From: Sphingopyxis sp. JAI108 | Lineage (GTDB): Bacteria; Pseudomonadota; Alphaproteobacteria; Sphingomonadales; Sphingomonadaceae | Direction of reading: 5' to 3' | Assembly (NCBI RefSeq): GCF_013410105.1 | Contig: NZ_JACCCJ010000001.1 | Coordinates: 310,001-374,000 of the forward strand | Length of the DNA stretch: 64,000 bases | Part shown: positions 1-7,168 of the stretch, one piece after another | Layout: the number at the start of each line of letters is the position of its first letter | Position numbering within the stretch: the stretch's first letter is position 1 | The notes under the pieces: model-generated | What the model was told of the DNA's origin: nothing | The model's input: the letters and a program-made list of their open reading frames with translations, nothing else | Databases searched by the model: none | Made by a program: the position numbers and the translations under genes

Positions 1-423
1 GGCAACGGCCGGCAAGACTGCCATGACAGCGTCATCGCCAAAAAGCAGGCGTAGGTTGCAGCAACATTGTGCGCGTCGAGAGAGGGATCGGCAGAAGGAC
101 TGGTTGCGTTTGCCAGCCACTCTTCTGCGGTCGATCATGGGGCCGGCGAGATCGCTGCGGCGCGAAGGTCGCTCGTGCTATTCCGATTCGCTGGCCGGAG
201 GATGGCCGGACCCGTTCCCAAGTCGTCCGTCGATACCGTTTGGAGACAAGGAAAGTCCTAGAAGAGCGGCTGAACGGCTCGATCTGCCCGCTAGCGCATC
301 ATCCCCAAATTCAAAGGCGCCGCTGCATACTGAGGGCAAAACTGCCTGCAATGCCGCGATCGACCTGGATTGATCAAACCGCCAAAGCCGTAACGATCGA
401 TTGCAGCGGATGGTGGTCTTGAA
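1..423. other. Left edge, no supportable gene
   Basis: This stretch has several short open frames on both strands, but none has a good ribosome-binding site, a recognisable motif or clear coding character. A plus-strand frame runs in from the left edge and stops at TAG 52-54, so the end of an upstream gene is possible. A minus-strand frame from about 136 to the edge is also open but has no start codon. Confidence 0.4.
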
Positions 424-1110
424 TTACCCCATTGGTGCAAATCCGGATGCCGACGCGACGCTGTTAGCGGCATTGTAAATACAGTGCAGGACGACGCAGG
501 GCCAAATCGATCCCGTCGCGCGGAAAAGTATGGCTGACAAAATGCCAACCATGATCGCGATCGGCAATATCACGCTGACGCCGTGCGCCAGCCCGAATAT
601 GATTGAACTGAGCACAATGCCGGCGAAAGCGCCGTAGCGGTTGAGCGCGTTGGCGATGATTCCCCTGAACAGGATTTCCTCGCCGAAGGGCGTCAGAATG
701 GCGCCGCCTAAGAAGGAGAGGATAAATGGCAGCGGTCCGCCTCGGGCGGCCGCATGCAATATGTTCTGGGGGTCATCGCTCCCGAACCAGATCATGTAGG
801 TATATTGTATACCCAGATTGAGACAATAGCCGACAATCCCGAGTCCGGCGGCGATCCAGAGCCACCGGGCTGAAACGGGTTTGAACCCGAACGGGCGGAG
901 CGCCCGAATGCGAAACCCGCAAGCTGCGGCAAAGGCGCCGATGCCGACAACGCCGCCTGCAGTCGAACCCACCATGCCAAGGAGAACAGGGTCGCCATGG
1001 GGAAGAAGGCCCATGAGCAAGGCAAAAGTCAGAAGAAGCAGTACATAGCCTGCAAGCCCGATCAGAATTTCGGGCCAGCCAGGCCTTTCCCCTTTGTCAT
1101 CAGCGACCAT
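424..1110 (-). CDS. CPBP family intramembrane metalloprotease
   Basis: A 228-residue polytopic membrane protein of the CPBP (CAAX protease and bacteriocin-processing, Abi) family. The three signature motifs are present: EEILFR (Glu144, Glu145, Arg149), FGLAHG with His176, and HCIYNAAN with His209 and Asn213. In the family these form the metal-binding catalytic site inside the membrane. The open frame extends further upstream, but the ATG at 1110 was chosen because it has a GGGGGTGG ribosome-binding site and starts a normal N-terminus before the first hydrophobic helix. The substrate cannot be told. It stands 155 bp after a two-component pair on the same strand and may or may not share their transcript. 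Confidence 0.85.
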   Translation of the reverse strand: MVADDKGERPGWPEILIGLAGYVLLLLTFALLMGLLPHGDPVLLGMVGSTAGGVVGIGAFAAACGFRIRALRPFGFKPVSARWLWIAAGLGIVGYCLNLGIQYTYMIWFGSDDPQNILHAAARGGPLPFILSFLGGAILTPFGEEILFRGIIANALNRYGAFAGIVLSSIIFGLAHGVSVILPIAIMVGILSAILFRATGSIWPCVVLHCIYNAANSVASASGFAPMG

Positions 1111-1265
1111 ATTCCACCCCCATCTATGTCCCGACAAGACGCATCGGCGCTGCGTCCACGCGCAGGCGGGCGGTAGGTGGCATCTGGTCGGCGCCAGCTT
1201 GCTACCGCACTCCTGACGAACAGATGCGCAGCTCAACATTGCGTGAACATTGGCTGGGTGCGCGA

Positions 1266-2588
1266 TTACAGAGCCGCGGGAAATTCGATCCGAACTATCG
1301 CCCCGCCGGTTTCTGCCTTTGCTATCGAGATGCGACCGCAATGGTGGTCCACCACTTGCTTGACCAGATTGAGACCCAGGCCGGTGCCAGAAGAGCGCGG
1401 CCGTAGCCGGTGAAAGGGCTCCAACACCCGCTCGTGCTCTTCCTTCGGTATGCCTTGACCGTTGTCTTTGACCTCCAGGGAGGCAGCGTCGATCCGGACG
1501 ATGATCGCGTCGCCGCCATGCTCTACCGCATTTTGTACGAGGTTCGCGAGCGCGCGTTCGATCGACCCGGCGTTGCCTGTAATCGTTTCGCGTCGCCCGA
1601 CGACCACCTCGATCGTTTTGCCCGACGCGATCAATATTGGCGCTAGATCCGCAGCGACCCTGCGGGCGAGTTCGGCGAGGTCGATTCGATCGATCGGCGC
1701 GCCATTGTCCAGGCGATGAAGATCGAGCAACTGCTCGGAAAGGTTGGCGAGGCGTGACACATCGGAAGCGAGCGAGCGTATGCCCCTGTCATCCGATGCG
1801 TCGATTTTCATCTTCAAGATGGCGATTGGTGTTCGCAGTTCATGGGCCGCAGAGGCGACAAAACGGTTCTGGCGATCATAGCCTTCATCCAGGCGGACCA
1901 GAGCCTCGTTGACCGCGCGAACCAGCGGTTCGATCTCATGCGGAACGAGGTCTTCGGAAAGGCGGATGCCGCGACGCTCGGCGTCGATCTTCTTTGCCTC
2001 CTCCGCTGTCTTTACGACCCCCGTCAAGGCACGTTTGACGATCATGGGCGTCGCTATGATGGAGATGACAGCCAGGGAAAGGAAAATCACGATGGCGACG
2101 ATATTCGATGCCATCCAGATTAGCGCGGTGAATGGCTGGACCTGGCCGTGCGCCATTATTTCCATATCGCCTGCCGGCCCAGATGCTTGTCGCACTACCG
2201 CAGAAAGCGTAAATGGCGCAAACTGCCCGCGCAGGTCCGCGGACGACAGCTTGTCGAGATGTGGAACGAGGGGGGCGTATTCGGTGGGCACCCGGCCATA
2301 GCTGATCTGGGTGCCGTCCTTGAGCCTGGCTGCAAACCAGGCGTCCGGCACTTCCTCGCGCAGTTTCGCGAGTTCCGGCGTTAACACTACCGCGGGAGTT
2401 CCCCTGGCATCGCGCACGATCGAGTTAGCGGCGATTTGCGCGACGGCCTCGTCGGCATACATTCCGTCGAGGGTTGAGTTGACGAAAAAGGCGATGAGCC
2501 CGGTGGCCGCAGCAGCGACAGCCAGAAATTGAAGGGCAAGCTGTCTGGTGACGAGGCGCGCTTTTAATGATGGCTGGCGGCGCCTCAA
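1266..2588 (-). CDS. Two-component sensor histidine kinase
   Basis: A 440-residue membrane histidine kinase. An N-terminal transmembrane helix (about residues 17-37), a periplasmic sensor stretch (38-155) and a second helix (about 157-182) precede a HAMP-like linker and the H-box HELRTPIAIL with phospho-acceptor His249. The ATPase part shows the N-box (NLVQNAVEHG), the G1 box (DNGQGIP) and GTGLGLNLV. It overlaps its response regulator by 4 bp (ATGA at 2585-2588), so the two are translationally coupled and almost certainly partners. The periplasmic sensor has no recognisable fold, so the signal is unknown. Layout resembles the QseC/PmrB type. Confidence 0.9.
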   Translation of the reverse strand: MRRRQPSLKARLVTRQLALQFLAVAAAATGLIAFFVNSTLDGMYADEAVAQIAANSIVRDARGTPAVVLTPELAKLREEVPDAWFAARLKDGTQISYGRVPTEYAPLVPHLDKLSSADLRGQFAPFTLSAVVRQASGPAGDMEIMAHGQVQPFTALIWMASNIVAIVIFLSLAVISIIATPMIVKRALTGVVKTAEEAKKIDAERRGIRLSEDLVPHEIEPLVRAVNEALVRLDEGYDRQNRFVASAAHELRTPIAILKMKIDASDDRGIRSLASDVSRLANLSEQLLDLHRLDNGAPIDRIDLAELARRVAADLAPILIASGKTIEVVVGRRETITGNAGSIERALANLVQNAVEHGGDAIIVRIDAASLEVKDNGQGIPKEEHERVLEPFHRLRPRSSGTGLGLNLVKQVVDHHCGRISIAKAETGGAIVRIEFPAAL

Positions 2589-3259
2589 TCCTTTGCTCTG
2601 AGCAAGTAGCCCACTCCCCTGACAGTATGAATATCGACGCCGGCGCCCGCGTCGCCCAACTTCCTACGCAGGCGCGAAATGTGCGAATCGAGTGTGTTCG
2701 ACTGGATCAGATCATCGAAGCCGTACACTGCCTCCTCCAGCGATTCCCTCAAGACAGTTCTTCCGCGCCTCTTCAGCAGCGCAGTTAGAACCGCCGCTTC
2801 ACGCCTCTGCAAATCCAGCCGCGCGCCGCGCACCCGTGCTTCACTAAAGGCCATGTCGAAGACAAGATGGCCAACGGTGACTTCGTCGGGTGTCACTTCG
2901 CTCGGGCGGCGCTGCACCGCGCGAATACGAGCAAGCATTTCCTGCAGGTCGAACGGCTTGACGAGATAGTCGTCTGCGCCATTGTCGAGCCCGACTACTC
3001 GCTCGCTCGGCTCACCGCGCGCGCTCAAAACGATGATCGGGACGCCCGGATTATCGATCCGCAGCCGGGGAATCAGCTCAAGGCCGTCGCCGTCGGGAAG
3101 AGTGCGATCCAGCAGAACGAGTTCGTGCTTGCCCGACCGCGACGCTTCGCTGGCGAGCGAAAGGCTGGTGACCCAGTCAATTATGAAGCGGTCGCGCTCA
3201 AGCGCGCCGCGCAACGCCTTGGCAAACTCGGCTTCATCTTCGACAAGCAGAATTCTCAT
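2585..3259 (-). CDS. OmpR-family response regulator
   Basis: A 224-residue response regulator with an N-terminal receiver (phospho-acceptor Asp51 in LLDRTLPDGDG; acidic pocket VEDE at 6-9) and a C-terminal winged-helix DNA-binding domain of the OmpR/PhoB type (about 125-222, ending in the characteristic IHTVRGVGYLL). It is the first gene of a two-gene operon with the histidine kinase, overlapping it by 4 bp. Arg52 directly after the phospho-acceptor is slightly unusual, since this position is often hydrophobic or Val/Leu, but the catalytic residues are intact. Targets are unknown; the CPBP protease gene downstream is a candidate. Confidence 0.92.
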   Translation of the reverse strand: MRILLVEDEAEFAKALRGALERDRFIIDWVTSLSLASEASRSGKHELVLLDRTLPDGDGLELIPRLRIDNPGVPIIVLSARGEPSERVVGLDNGADDYLVKPFDLQEMLARIRAVQRRPSEVTPDEVTVGHLVFDMAFSEARVRGARLDLQRREAAVLTALLKRRGRTVLRESLEEAVYGFDDLIQSNTLDSHISRLRRKLGDAGAGVDIHTVRGVGYLLRAKD

Positions 3260-3367
3260 TGGGGACTTTCGGTTTCGAGGTTGCGCGCCGCTCCATGCAA
3301 AAATTGCTTGAAAGGCATTGGCGCGCTGAAGCGGTACGATTGCCGATGCTGAGCGGTCCGGATGGCT

Positions 3368-3760
3368 TCAGGCAGGGATGCGGGCGATCGCTTTGATCTC
3401 GAAATCGAAACCGGCGAGCCAGTTGACCCCGACCGCCGTCCAGTTGGGATAAGGCGCATCGCCGATCTCTTCGTTCCGAACTTCCATGATCGTCTCGAAC
3501 TGAGTTTCGGGGTCAGTATGGAATGTCGTGACGTCGACGACATCGTCGAAGGAGCAACCCGCGGCTGCGAGAACCGCCTTGAGATTGGCGAAGGCCCGGC
3601 GCACCTGATCGGCAAAGTCGGGTTCGGGCGAGCCATCGTCGCGGCTGCCTACCTGGCCCGAGACGAACAGCAGATCGCCCGATCGAATGGCCGCGGAATA
3701 GCGGTGCTCCTCATAAAGCGCATGGCGATTAGCAGGAAAAACGGCGTCACGCTTGGACAT
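3368..3760 (-). CDS. RidA-family protein lacking the catalytic arginine
   Basis: A 130-residue protein of the RidA/YjgF/UK114 family, with LLFVSGQVG, the central DVVDVTTFHTDPETQF and the C-terminal FDFEIKAIARIPA. Canonical RidA enzymes hydrolyse reactive enamines/imines with an Arg in a PARS-type motif near residue 105. Here the corresponding segment reads APYPNWTAVGV, so that Arg appears replaced, which argues against classic 2-aminoacrylate deaminase activity. The ATG at 3760 was chosen because AAGGAACC lies just upstream; the open frame continues to 3913 but would run through the operator region. It is divergent from a TetR regulator, which probably controls it. Confidence 0.85.
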   Translation of the reverse strand: MSKRDAVFPANRHALYEEHRYSAAIRSGDLLFVSGQVGSRDDGSPEPDFADQVRRAFANLKAVLAAAGCSFDDVVDVTTFHTDPETQFETIMEVRNEEIGDAPYPNWTAVGVNWLAGFDFEIKAIARIPA

Positions 3761-3813
3761 GATTGGTTCCTTCAGGATTTGCGCGGCGCCATTTGCAATA
3801 AGGCGCGGCGTCA

Positions 3814-3862
3814 TACATACGAGGCGTATGTAGGTCATGTCGGAGTATACGCGGCGTATGTC
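3814..3862. promoter_or_regulatory. Two tandem palindromic operators between ridA-like gene and tetR
   Basis: A perfect 8-bp inverted repeat with a 3-bp centre (TACATACG-AGG-CGTATGTA) lies at 3814-3832. A second copy, ATACG-CGG-CGTAT with partly conserved flanks, is centred at 3853, 30 bp (about three helical turns) further on. Both lie in the divergent intergenic region, and the second overlaps the possible start codons of the TetR gene. This is the usual layout for a TetR repressor controlling itself and its divergent neighbour. That the adjacent TetR binds here is an inference. Confidence 0.75.
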
Positions 3863-4469
3863 AACTGGTGGTTCGAACAATCCGGCATCTCGCGTCGCAA
3901 GTGCGGCTACCAATCGTCGGCGGCTGATCTCTGCGGCGCGTGCAGCCTTTGCCCGCCAGGGTTACGCAAGTGCGTCAATGGACGAAATGACGGCTGCCGT
4001 GGGCCTGACACGTGGTGCTCTTTATCACGGCTTTGGTAGCAAGCAGGGTCTGCTCGCAGCGGTAATCGCCGAACTAGATGCCGAGATGGCAGGCCGATTG
4101 GCTGATGCCCGACGCGCGGCGCCCGATCCCTGGTCAGGTCTCCTAGCCGAGGGCGTTGCCTATGTCCGTATGGCGCTCGACCCAGAGATTCAGCGCATCA
4201 TGTTGCTGGACGGGCCCGCCGTTCTTGGCGACCCCTCCACTTGGCCCGGCGAGCAGGCCTGTCTAGAGCAGACGATCAGCACACTGGCCCGGCTGCGCGA
4301 CGATCGCGTCATCAAACCGCTGGATGTCGAGGCCGCAGCGCGGCTGTTCAACGGGGCCGCGCTCACGGCTGCCTTGTGGGTTGCCGCCGCCGATGATCCG
4401 TTGACTGCTCTTCCCAAGGCTATCGAAGCCTTTTGCGCGCTGGCAGAAGGATTGCTCGCTGAGCGATAA
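3858..4469 (+). CDS. TetR family transcriptional regulator
   Basis: A TetR-family repressor of about 203 residues. The N-terminal DNA-binding domain shows the helix-turn-helix signature (MDEMTAAVGLTRGALYHGF), followed by a variable ligand-binding region. Two ATGs are possible, 3837 (210 residues) and 3858. The later is preferred because GGAG lies 12 bp upstream and the first operator then stays clear of the coding sequence, but neither start has a strong ribosome-binding site. It is divergent from a RidA-like gene across two matched palindromes, so autoregulation and control of that gene are likely. The ligand is unknown. Confidence 0.85.
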   Translation: MSTGGSNNPASRVASAATNRRRLISAARAAFARQGYASASMDEMTAAVGLTRGALYHGFGSKQGLLAAVIAELDAEMAGRLADARRAAPDPWSGLLAEGVAYVRMALDPEIQRIMLLDGPAVLGDPSTWPGEQACLEQTISTLARLRDDRVIKPLDVEAAARLFNGAALTAALWVAAADDPLTALPKAIEAFCALAEGLLAER

Positions 4470-4712
4470 GTTGCGTTTGAGGCTTGGTTGGGCGCCGGTG
4501 CTACAACGTGGTAATCTTGAATGGCCTACAGGTCCGCTAATGGCATCGCGTAAGCGCGCCTAGTCGTTCCCACGGCCCGGTTCTGCCTACGCCAGCGCCT
4601 GTCGTTGCGCTCTATCATTCGACAACCAGAATATGGGGTTGAAATCGGCGGTCGAAGGGCTTTTTTCCTTGCTGGGGCGGACATAAGTTCCATGTCTTAG
4701 GAAGGAGCTGCC

Positions 4713-4772
4713 ATGCGCGCAGACTTGATCGACCCGGACACAAGCCATCGACTAGAGTGTCGCCGGCGATGA
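4713..4772 (+). CDS. 19-residue leader ORF coupled to alpA
   Basis: A short ORF (MRADLIDPDTSHRLECRRR) starts at ATG 4713 directly behind a strong GGAAGGAG ribosome-binding site. It ends in a TGA that overlaps the ATG of the AlpA gene (ATGA at 4769-4772). The AlpA ATG itself has no ribosome-binding site, so translation of AlpA probably depends on this leader. It may be a regulatory leader or just the 5' remnant of a longer gene. No family is recognised. Confidence 0.45.
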   Translation: MRADLIDPDTSHRLECRRR

Positions 4773-4972
4773 AACAGGGCGAGACGATCATAAGGCTGAA
4801 GACCGTTCTCGCTCGGACAGGACTTTCCCGGTCCACCGTTTACCGAATGATCGCGAACGGATCGTTCCCCCGCCAGCGACGGATCGGGATACAGGCGACG
4901 GGCTGGTATCAGTCCGAGGTGGAGGAATGGATCTTGGACCCTTCCGGCTACCAGACACGTGCCGCCGTCTAG
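4769..4972 (+). CDS. AlpA-family excisionase-like regulator
   Basis: A 67-residue protein with a MerR/excisionase-type helix-turn-helix (LARTGLSRSTVYRMIANGSF, then W-x-x-SEVEEWI), typical of AlpA proteins of P4-like integrative elements. AlpA promotes integrase expression or excision in such elements. A GTG at 4757 would add four residues; the ATG at 4769 is preferred because it forms an ATGA overlap with the leader ORF. It is convergent with the integrase gene, and their stop codons overlap at 4969-4972. Together with the integrase it forms the core of a small integrated element or its remnant. Confidence 0.75.
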   Translation: MKQGETIIRLKTVLARTGLSRSTVYRMIANGSFPRQRRIGIQATGWYQSEVEEWILDPSGYQTRAAV

Positions 4973-4977
4973 GCGGC
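4961..4977. terminator. Hairpin at the convergent alpA/integrase stops
   Basis: GCCGCC and GGCGGC form a perfect 6-bp stem around the 5-bp loop GTCTA that contains both stop codons. It may act as a short bidirectional terminator or may simply be a coding coincidence. There is no T-tract. Confidence 0.35.
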
Positions 4978-6225
4978 CTGGGCAACAAGATTCTCCGGCA
5001 GGATAGCACTCCACTGCCCTCCAGTGAGATAGGCACCCCACTGATCCAGGAGTTTCCGCCGCATCTCGAGAAACTTTGCCCGGTTGTAGGCCTTGATCAC
5101 GGCGTCGGGGATGACATGGGAAAGAGCGGATTCCGCCGCCGGTTCCGGAATGAAGGGCTGCTTCTCGGCCGCCCAAGTCCGTAGACTCGTGCGGAAGCCG
5201 TGTGGCACATAGGGTAGCTCTTCATCGCGCATGATCTTGGAGATTGTCATGTCGCTGATCATCCCCCCTTTGCGGTTAGCAAATATGAAGTCGTCGGGTC
5301 CTTTTTCGGGCTTCAGCAGTGCGATCTTCGTGAGAACGAGTAAAGCCGGCTCGTTGAGGGTTACGACATGAGCTTGATCAGATTTACGCATCAGTTCTGC
5401 AGGTCGCCCCCATGAGGCGCGCTCAATATCGACGTGTCGCCATTTGGCTTCGCGCACCTCTACCGATCGGGCGCCCGTCGCGATAAGGAACAGGAGCGCG
5501 AGCCGGCCAATAGTCTCGCGCGCACTGGTGAGTTGCGTCCAATAGGCTGGCAGGTCCTCATAGGGCATAGCGGGGAAGTTGCCGCCCTTCTTGGCCTTGC
5601 CGGTGAGTGCGCGGACCTGCTCGCGAGGCGCTGCATTCGCGCGCCAGCCTTTTGCCGAGGCGTAGTCCAGCACAACACAGATGCGGCGCCGCACCTTCTT
5701 CGCTGTTGCGGGCTTGGCCTGCCAGATCGGCTCCAGGGCAGTCGCCACGTCATCGGCCGTGATCGCATCCACCCGCTTATTCCCGAGCGATGCATAGGCA
5801 TGGTTCTCAAGAGAGGAGAGAAACGCCTTTGCTTCCTTGTCGCCCCATCCGTGTGATTGCGCTGAATGGGTGGTCGTAACCGCTTCCTTGAAGGTCGGAG
5901 CGAGCTTGCGATCACGCTTGAGTTCCGCGACCGGATCTTTCCCGGCCTTGGCCGCATTTCTAAGCCTGATGGAGAGCTCGCGCGCTTCTGCGAGCGTCAA
6001 ATGCGTTCGGCCTTCAAGTGGTACATCGTCACCGACCTTCGACGGCATCCCAAAGGTGGTGGAGAGGACGCCGCCAAGGCCGATATCACGGCGCTTGCCT
6101 CTTACCTGGACACGCAGGATCCAGGACCGGCAGCCGGTCCTTCCTACAAGCAAATAAAGACCTTTGCCGTCGCAATGACGACCCTGTTTTGCGGTCTGAA
6201 CAAATCTGGCAGTTAGGCCGGCCAT
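4969..6225 (-). CDS. Tyrosine-type site-specific integrase (P4-like)
   Basis: A full-length 418-residue tyrosine recombinase. It has an N-terminal arm-binding domain (about 1-100: YLLVGRTGCRSWILR, GLGG), a core-binding SAM-like domain (about 112-205) and a catalytic domain with Arg253 (ATGARSVEV), His342 and Arg345 (PHGFRTS), His370 and the nucleophile Tyr380 (KAYNRAKFLEMRR). All catalytic residues are present, so it looks functional. Such integrases insert elements next to tRNA or other conserved genes, but no tRNA and no direct-repeat attachment sites could be found here. The only companions are AlpA and a leader ORF, so the element is either tiny or a remnant. Confidence 0.9.
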   Translation of the reverse strand: MAGLTARFVQTAKQGRHCDGKGLYLLVGRTGCRSWILRVQVRGKRRDIGLGGVLSTTFGMPSKVGDDVPLEGRTHLTLAEARELSIRLRNAAKAGKDPVAELKRDRKLAPTFKEAVTTTHSAQSHGWGDKEAKAFLSSLENHAYASLGNKRVDAITADDVATALEPIWQAKPATAKKVRRRICVVLDYASAKGWRANAAPREQVRALTGKAKKGGNFPAMPYEDLPAYWTQLTSARETIGRLALLFLIATGARSVEVREAKWRHVDIERASWGRPAELMRKSDQAHVVTLNEPALLVLTKIALLKPEKGPDDFIFANRKGGMISDMTISKIMRDEELPYVPHGFRTSLRTWAAEKQPFIPEPAAESALSHVIPDAVIKAYNRAKFLEMRRKLLDQWGAYLTGGQWSAILPENLVAQAA

Positions 6226-6229
6226 ACAT

Positions 6230-6643
6230 TCTCTACCAATGACCCCGAATCTCCTCCCTCATTTCCTCCCTCATTTTGGGTCGGATAAAAGGGGTTTCGA
6301 TGGAATCGCATGGTACTGGAATACGCCTAAAAATCCACGGGTTTTCTGGGTATTTGGCACCAGTTCGGATGAGTTGGAACGGAAAGTTATGTCCCTCACG
6401 GGGCATCCATCCGCCGCCTGACGCCGTGATCGCAAGGGCGTGCGGAAAACTTCCAACCCGACCTCACCGTCCCGACCGCCGCTGCGCGTCGAGGCGCAAT
6501 CCGGTGCTCGTTCACCCTGCGTGACATGACGTTCGCCCTTGCCGGCGTGCGTTGGACAGCATGCGCGCGACGATCGGCGGCCAATCGCTCCAACCGGTGA
6601 GCCGCCCGCGCTAGCGACCCCTTCACGGAAAAAGGGGACGAAG
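6230..6643. other. Gene-free region behind the integrase
   Basis: About 400 bp between the integrase start and the next gene. It holds a tandem direct repeat of CCTCCCTCATTT at about 6254-6278 just upstream of the integrase start, and short AT-richer sequence up to about 6400. Open frames here lack ribosome-binding sites and motifs. This is where an attachment site of the element would be expected, but none was identified. The last 40 bp carry the leader and ribosome-binding site of the following gene. Confidence 0.5.
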
Positions 6644-7141
6644 ATGACCGAGGCTACCCATTTCATCGCGGCTGCGGCGGGTCCAGGGGCGCCTGCTCGG
6701 GCGATCCTGATCGGCGGACTCGCGGGCGGAGTTCTCGATCTGGGTTTCGCCTTTACCGCCTGGGCGCTGAAGGGTGTCGGACCCGCCGATATTTTGCGGG
6801 GTATTGCGTCGGGCATACTGGGCCCTGCGGCGCGGGCCGGGTTCGTCCCGGTGCCCTTGGGACTGGTGTGCCATTTCCTGCTCTCGTTCCTGTTCGCGGC
6901 GGCCTTCGTCCTCGTTGCCGCGCGGGTCGCGCCGGTGGGGCGGCAATCCCCTTGGCTTGCCGGGCCGCTCTACGGCGTCGCCGTCTATTTCGTGATGAAC
7001 CGCGTCGTGCTGCCACTTTCCAACTTTGCGGTTCCGGCTGGGGGCACGTCGCTCAGTTTCGCGGACCTTGCATCGCACATGTTCCTCTTCGGCCTGCCGA
7101 TCGCGCTCGCGGCGCATCGGTGGGCACGGGTCGCTTCATAA
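6644..7141 (+). CDS. Small polytopic membrane protein
   Basis: A 165-residue protein with four predicted hydrophobic segments (about 17-40, 65-90, 102-122 and 140-160) and little else. The ATG at 6644 has AGGGGA ten bases upstream. An in-frame extension to 6539 is not needed. It resembles small uncharacterised membrane proteins (YagU/DUF1440-like) found in proteobacteria, but this assignment is weak. It lies 27 bp upstream of a TonB-dependent receptor on the same strand, so the two are probably cotranscribed. A role in the same uptake process is conceivable but unproven. Confidence 0.7.
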   Translation: MTEATHFIAAAAGPGAPARAILIGGLAGGVLDLGFAFTAWALKGVGPADILRGIASGILGPAARAGFVPVPLGLVCHFLLSFLFAAAFVLVAARVAPVGRQSPWLAGPLYGVAVYFVMNRVVLPLSNFAVPAGGTSLSFADLASHMFLFGLPIALAAHRWARVAS

Positions 7142-7168
7142 AAACGGATAAATACAGGGAGTATCAAT

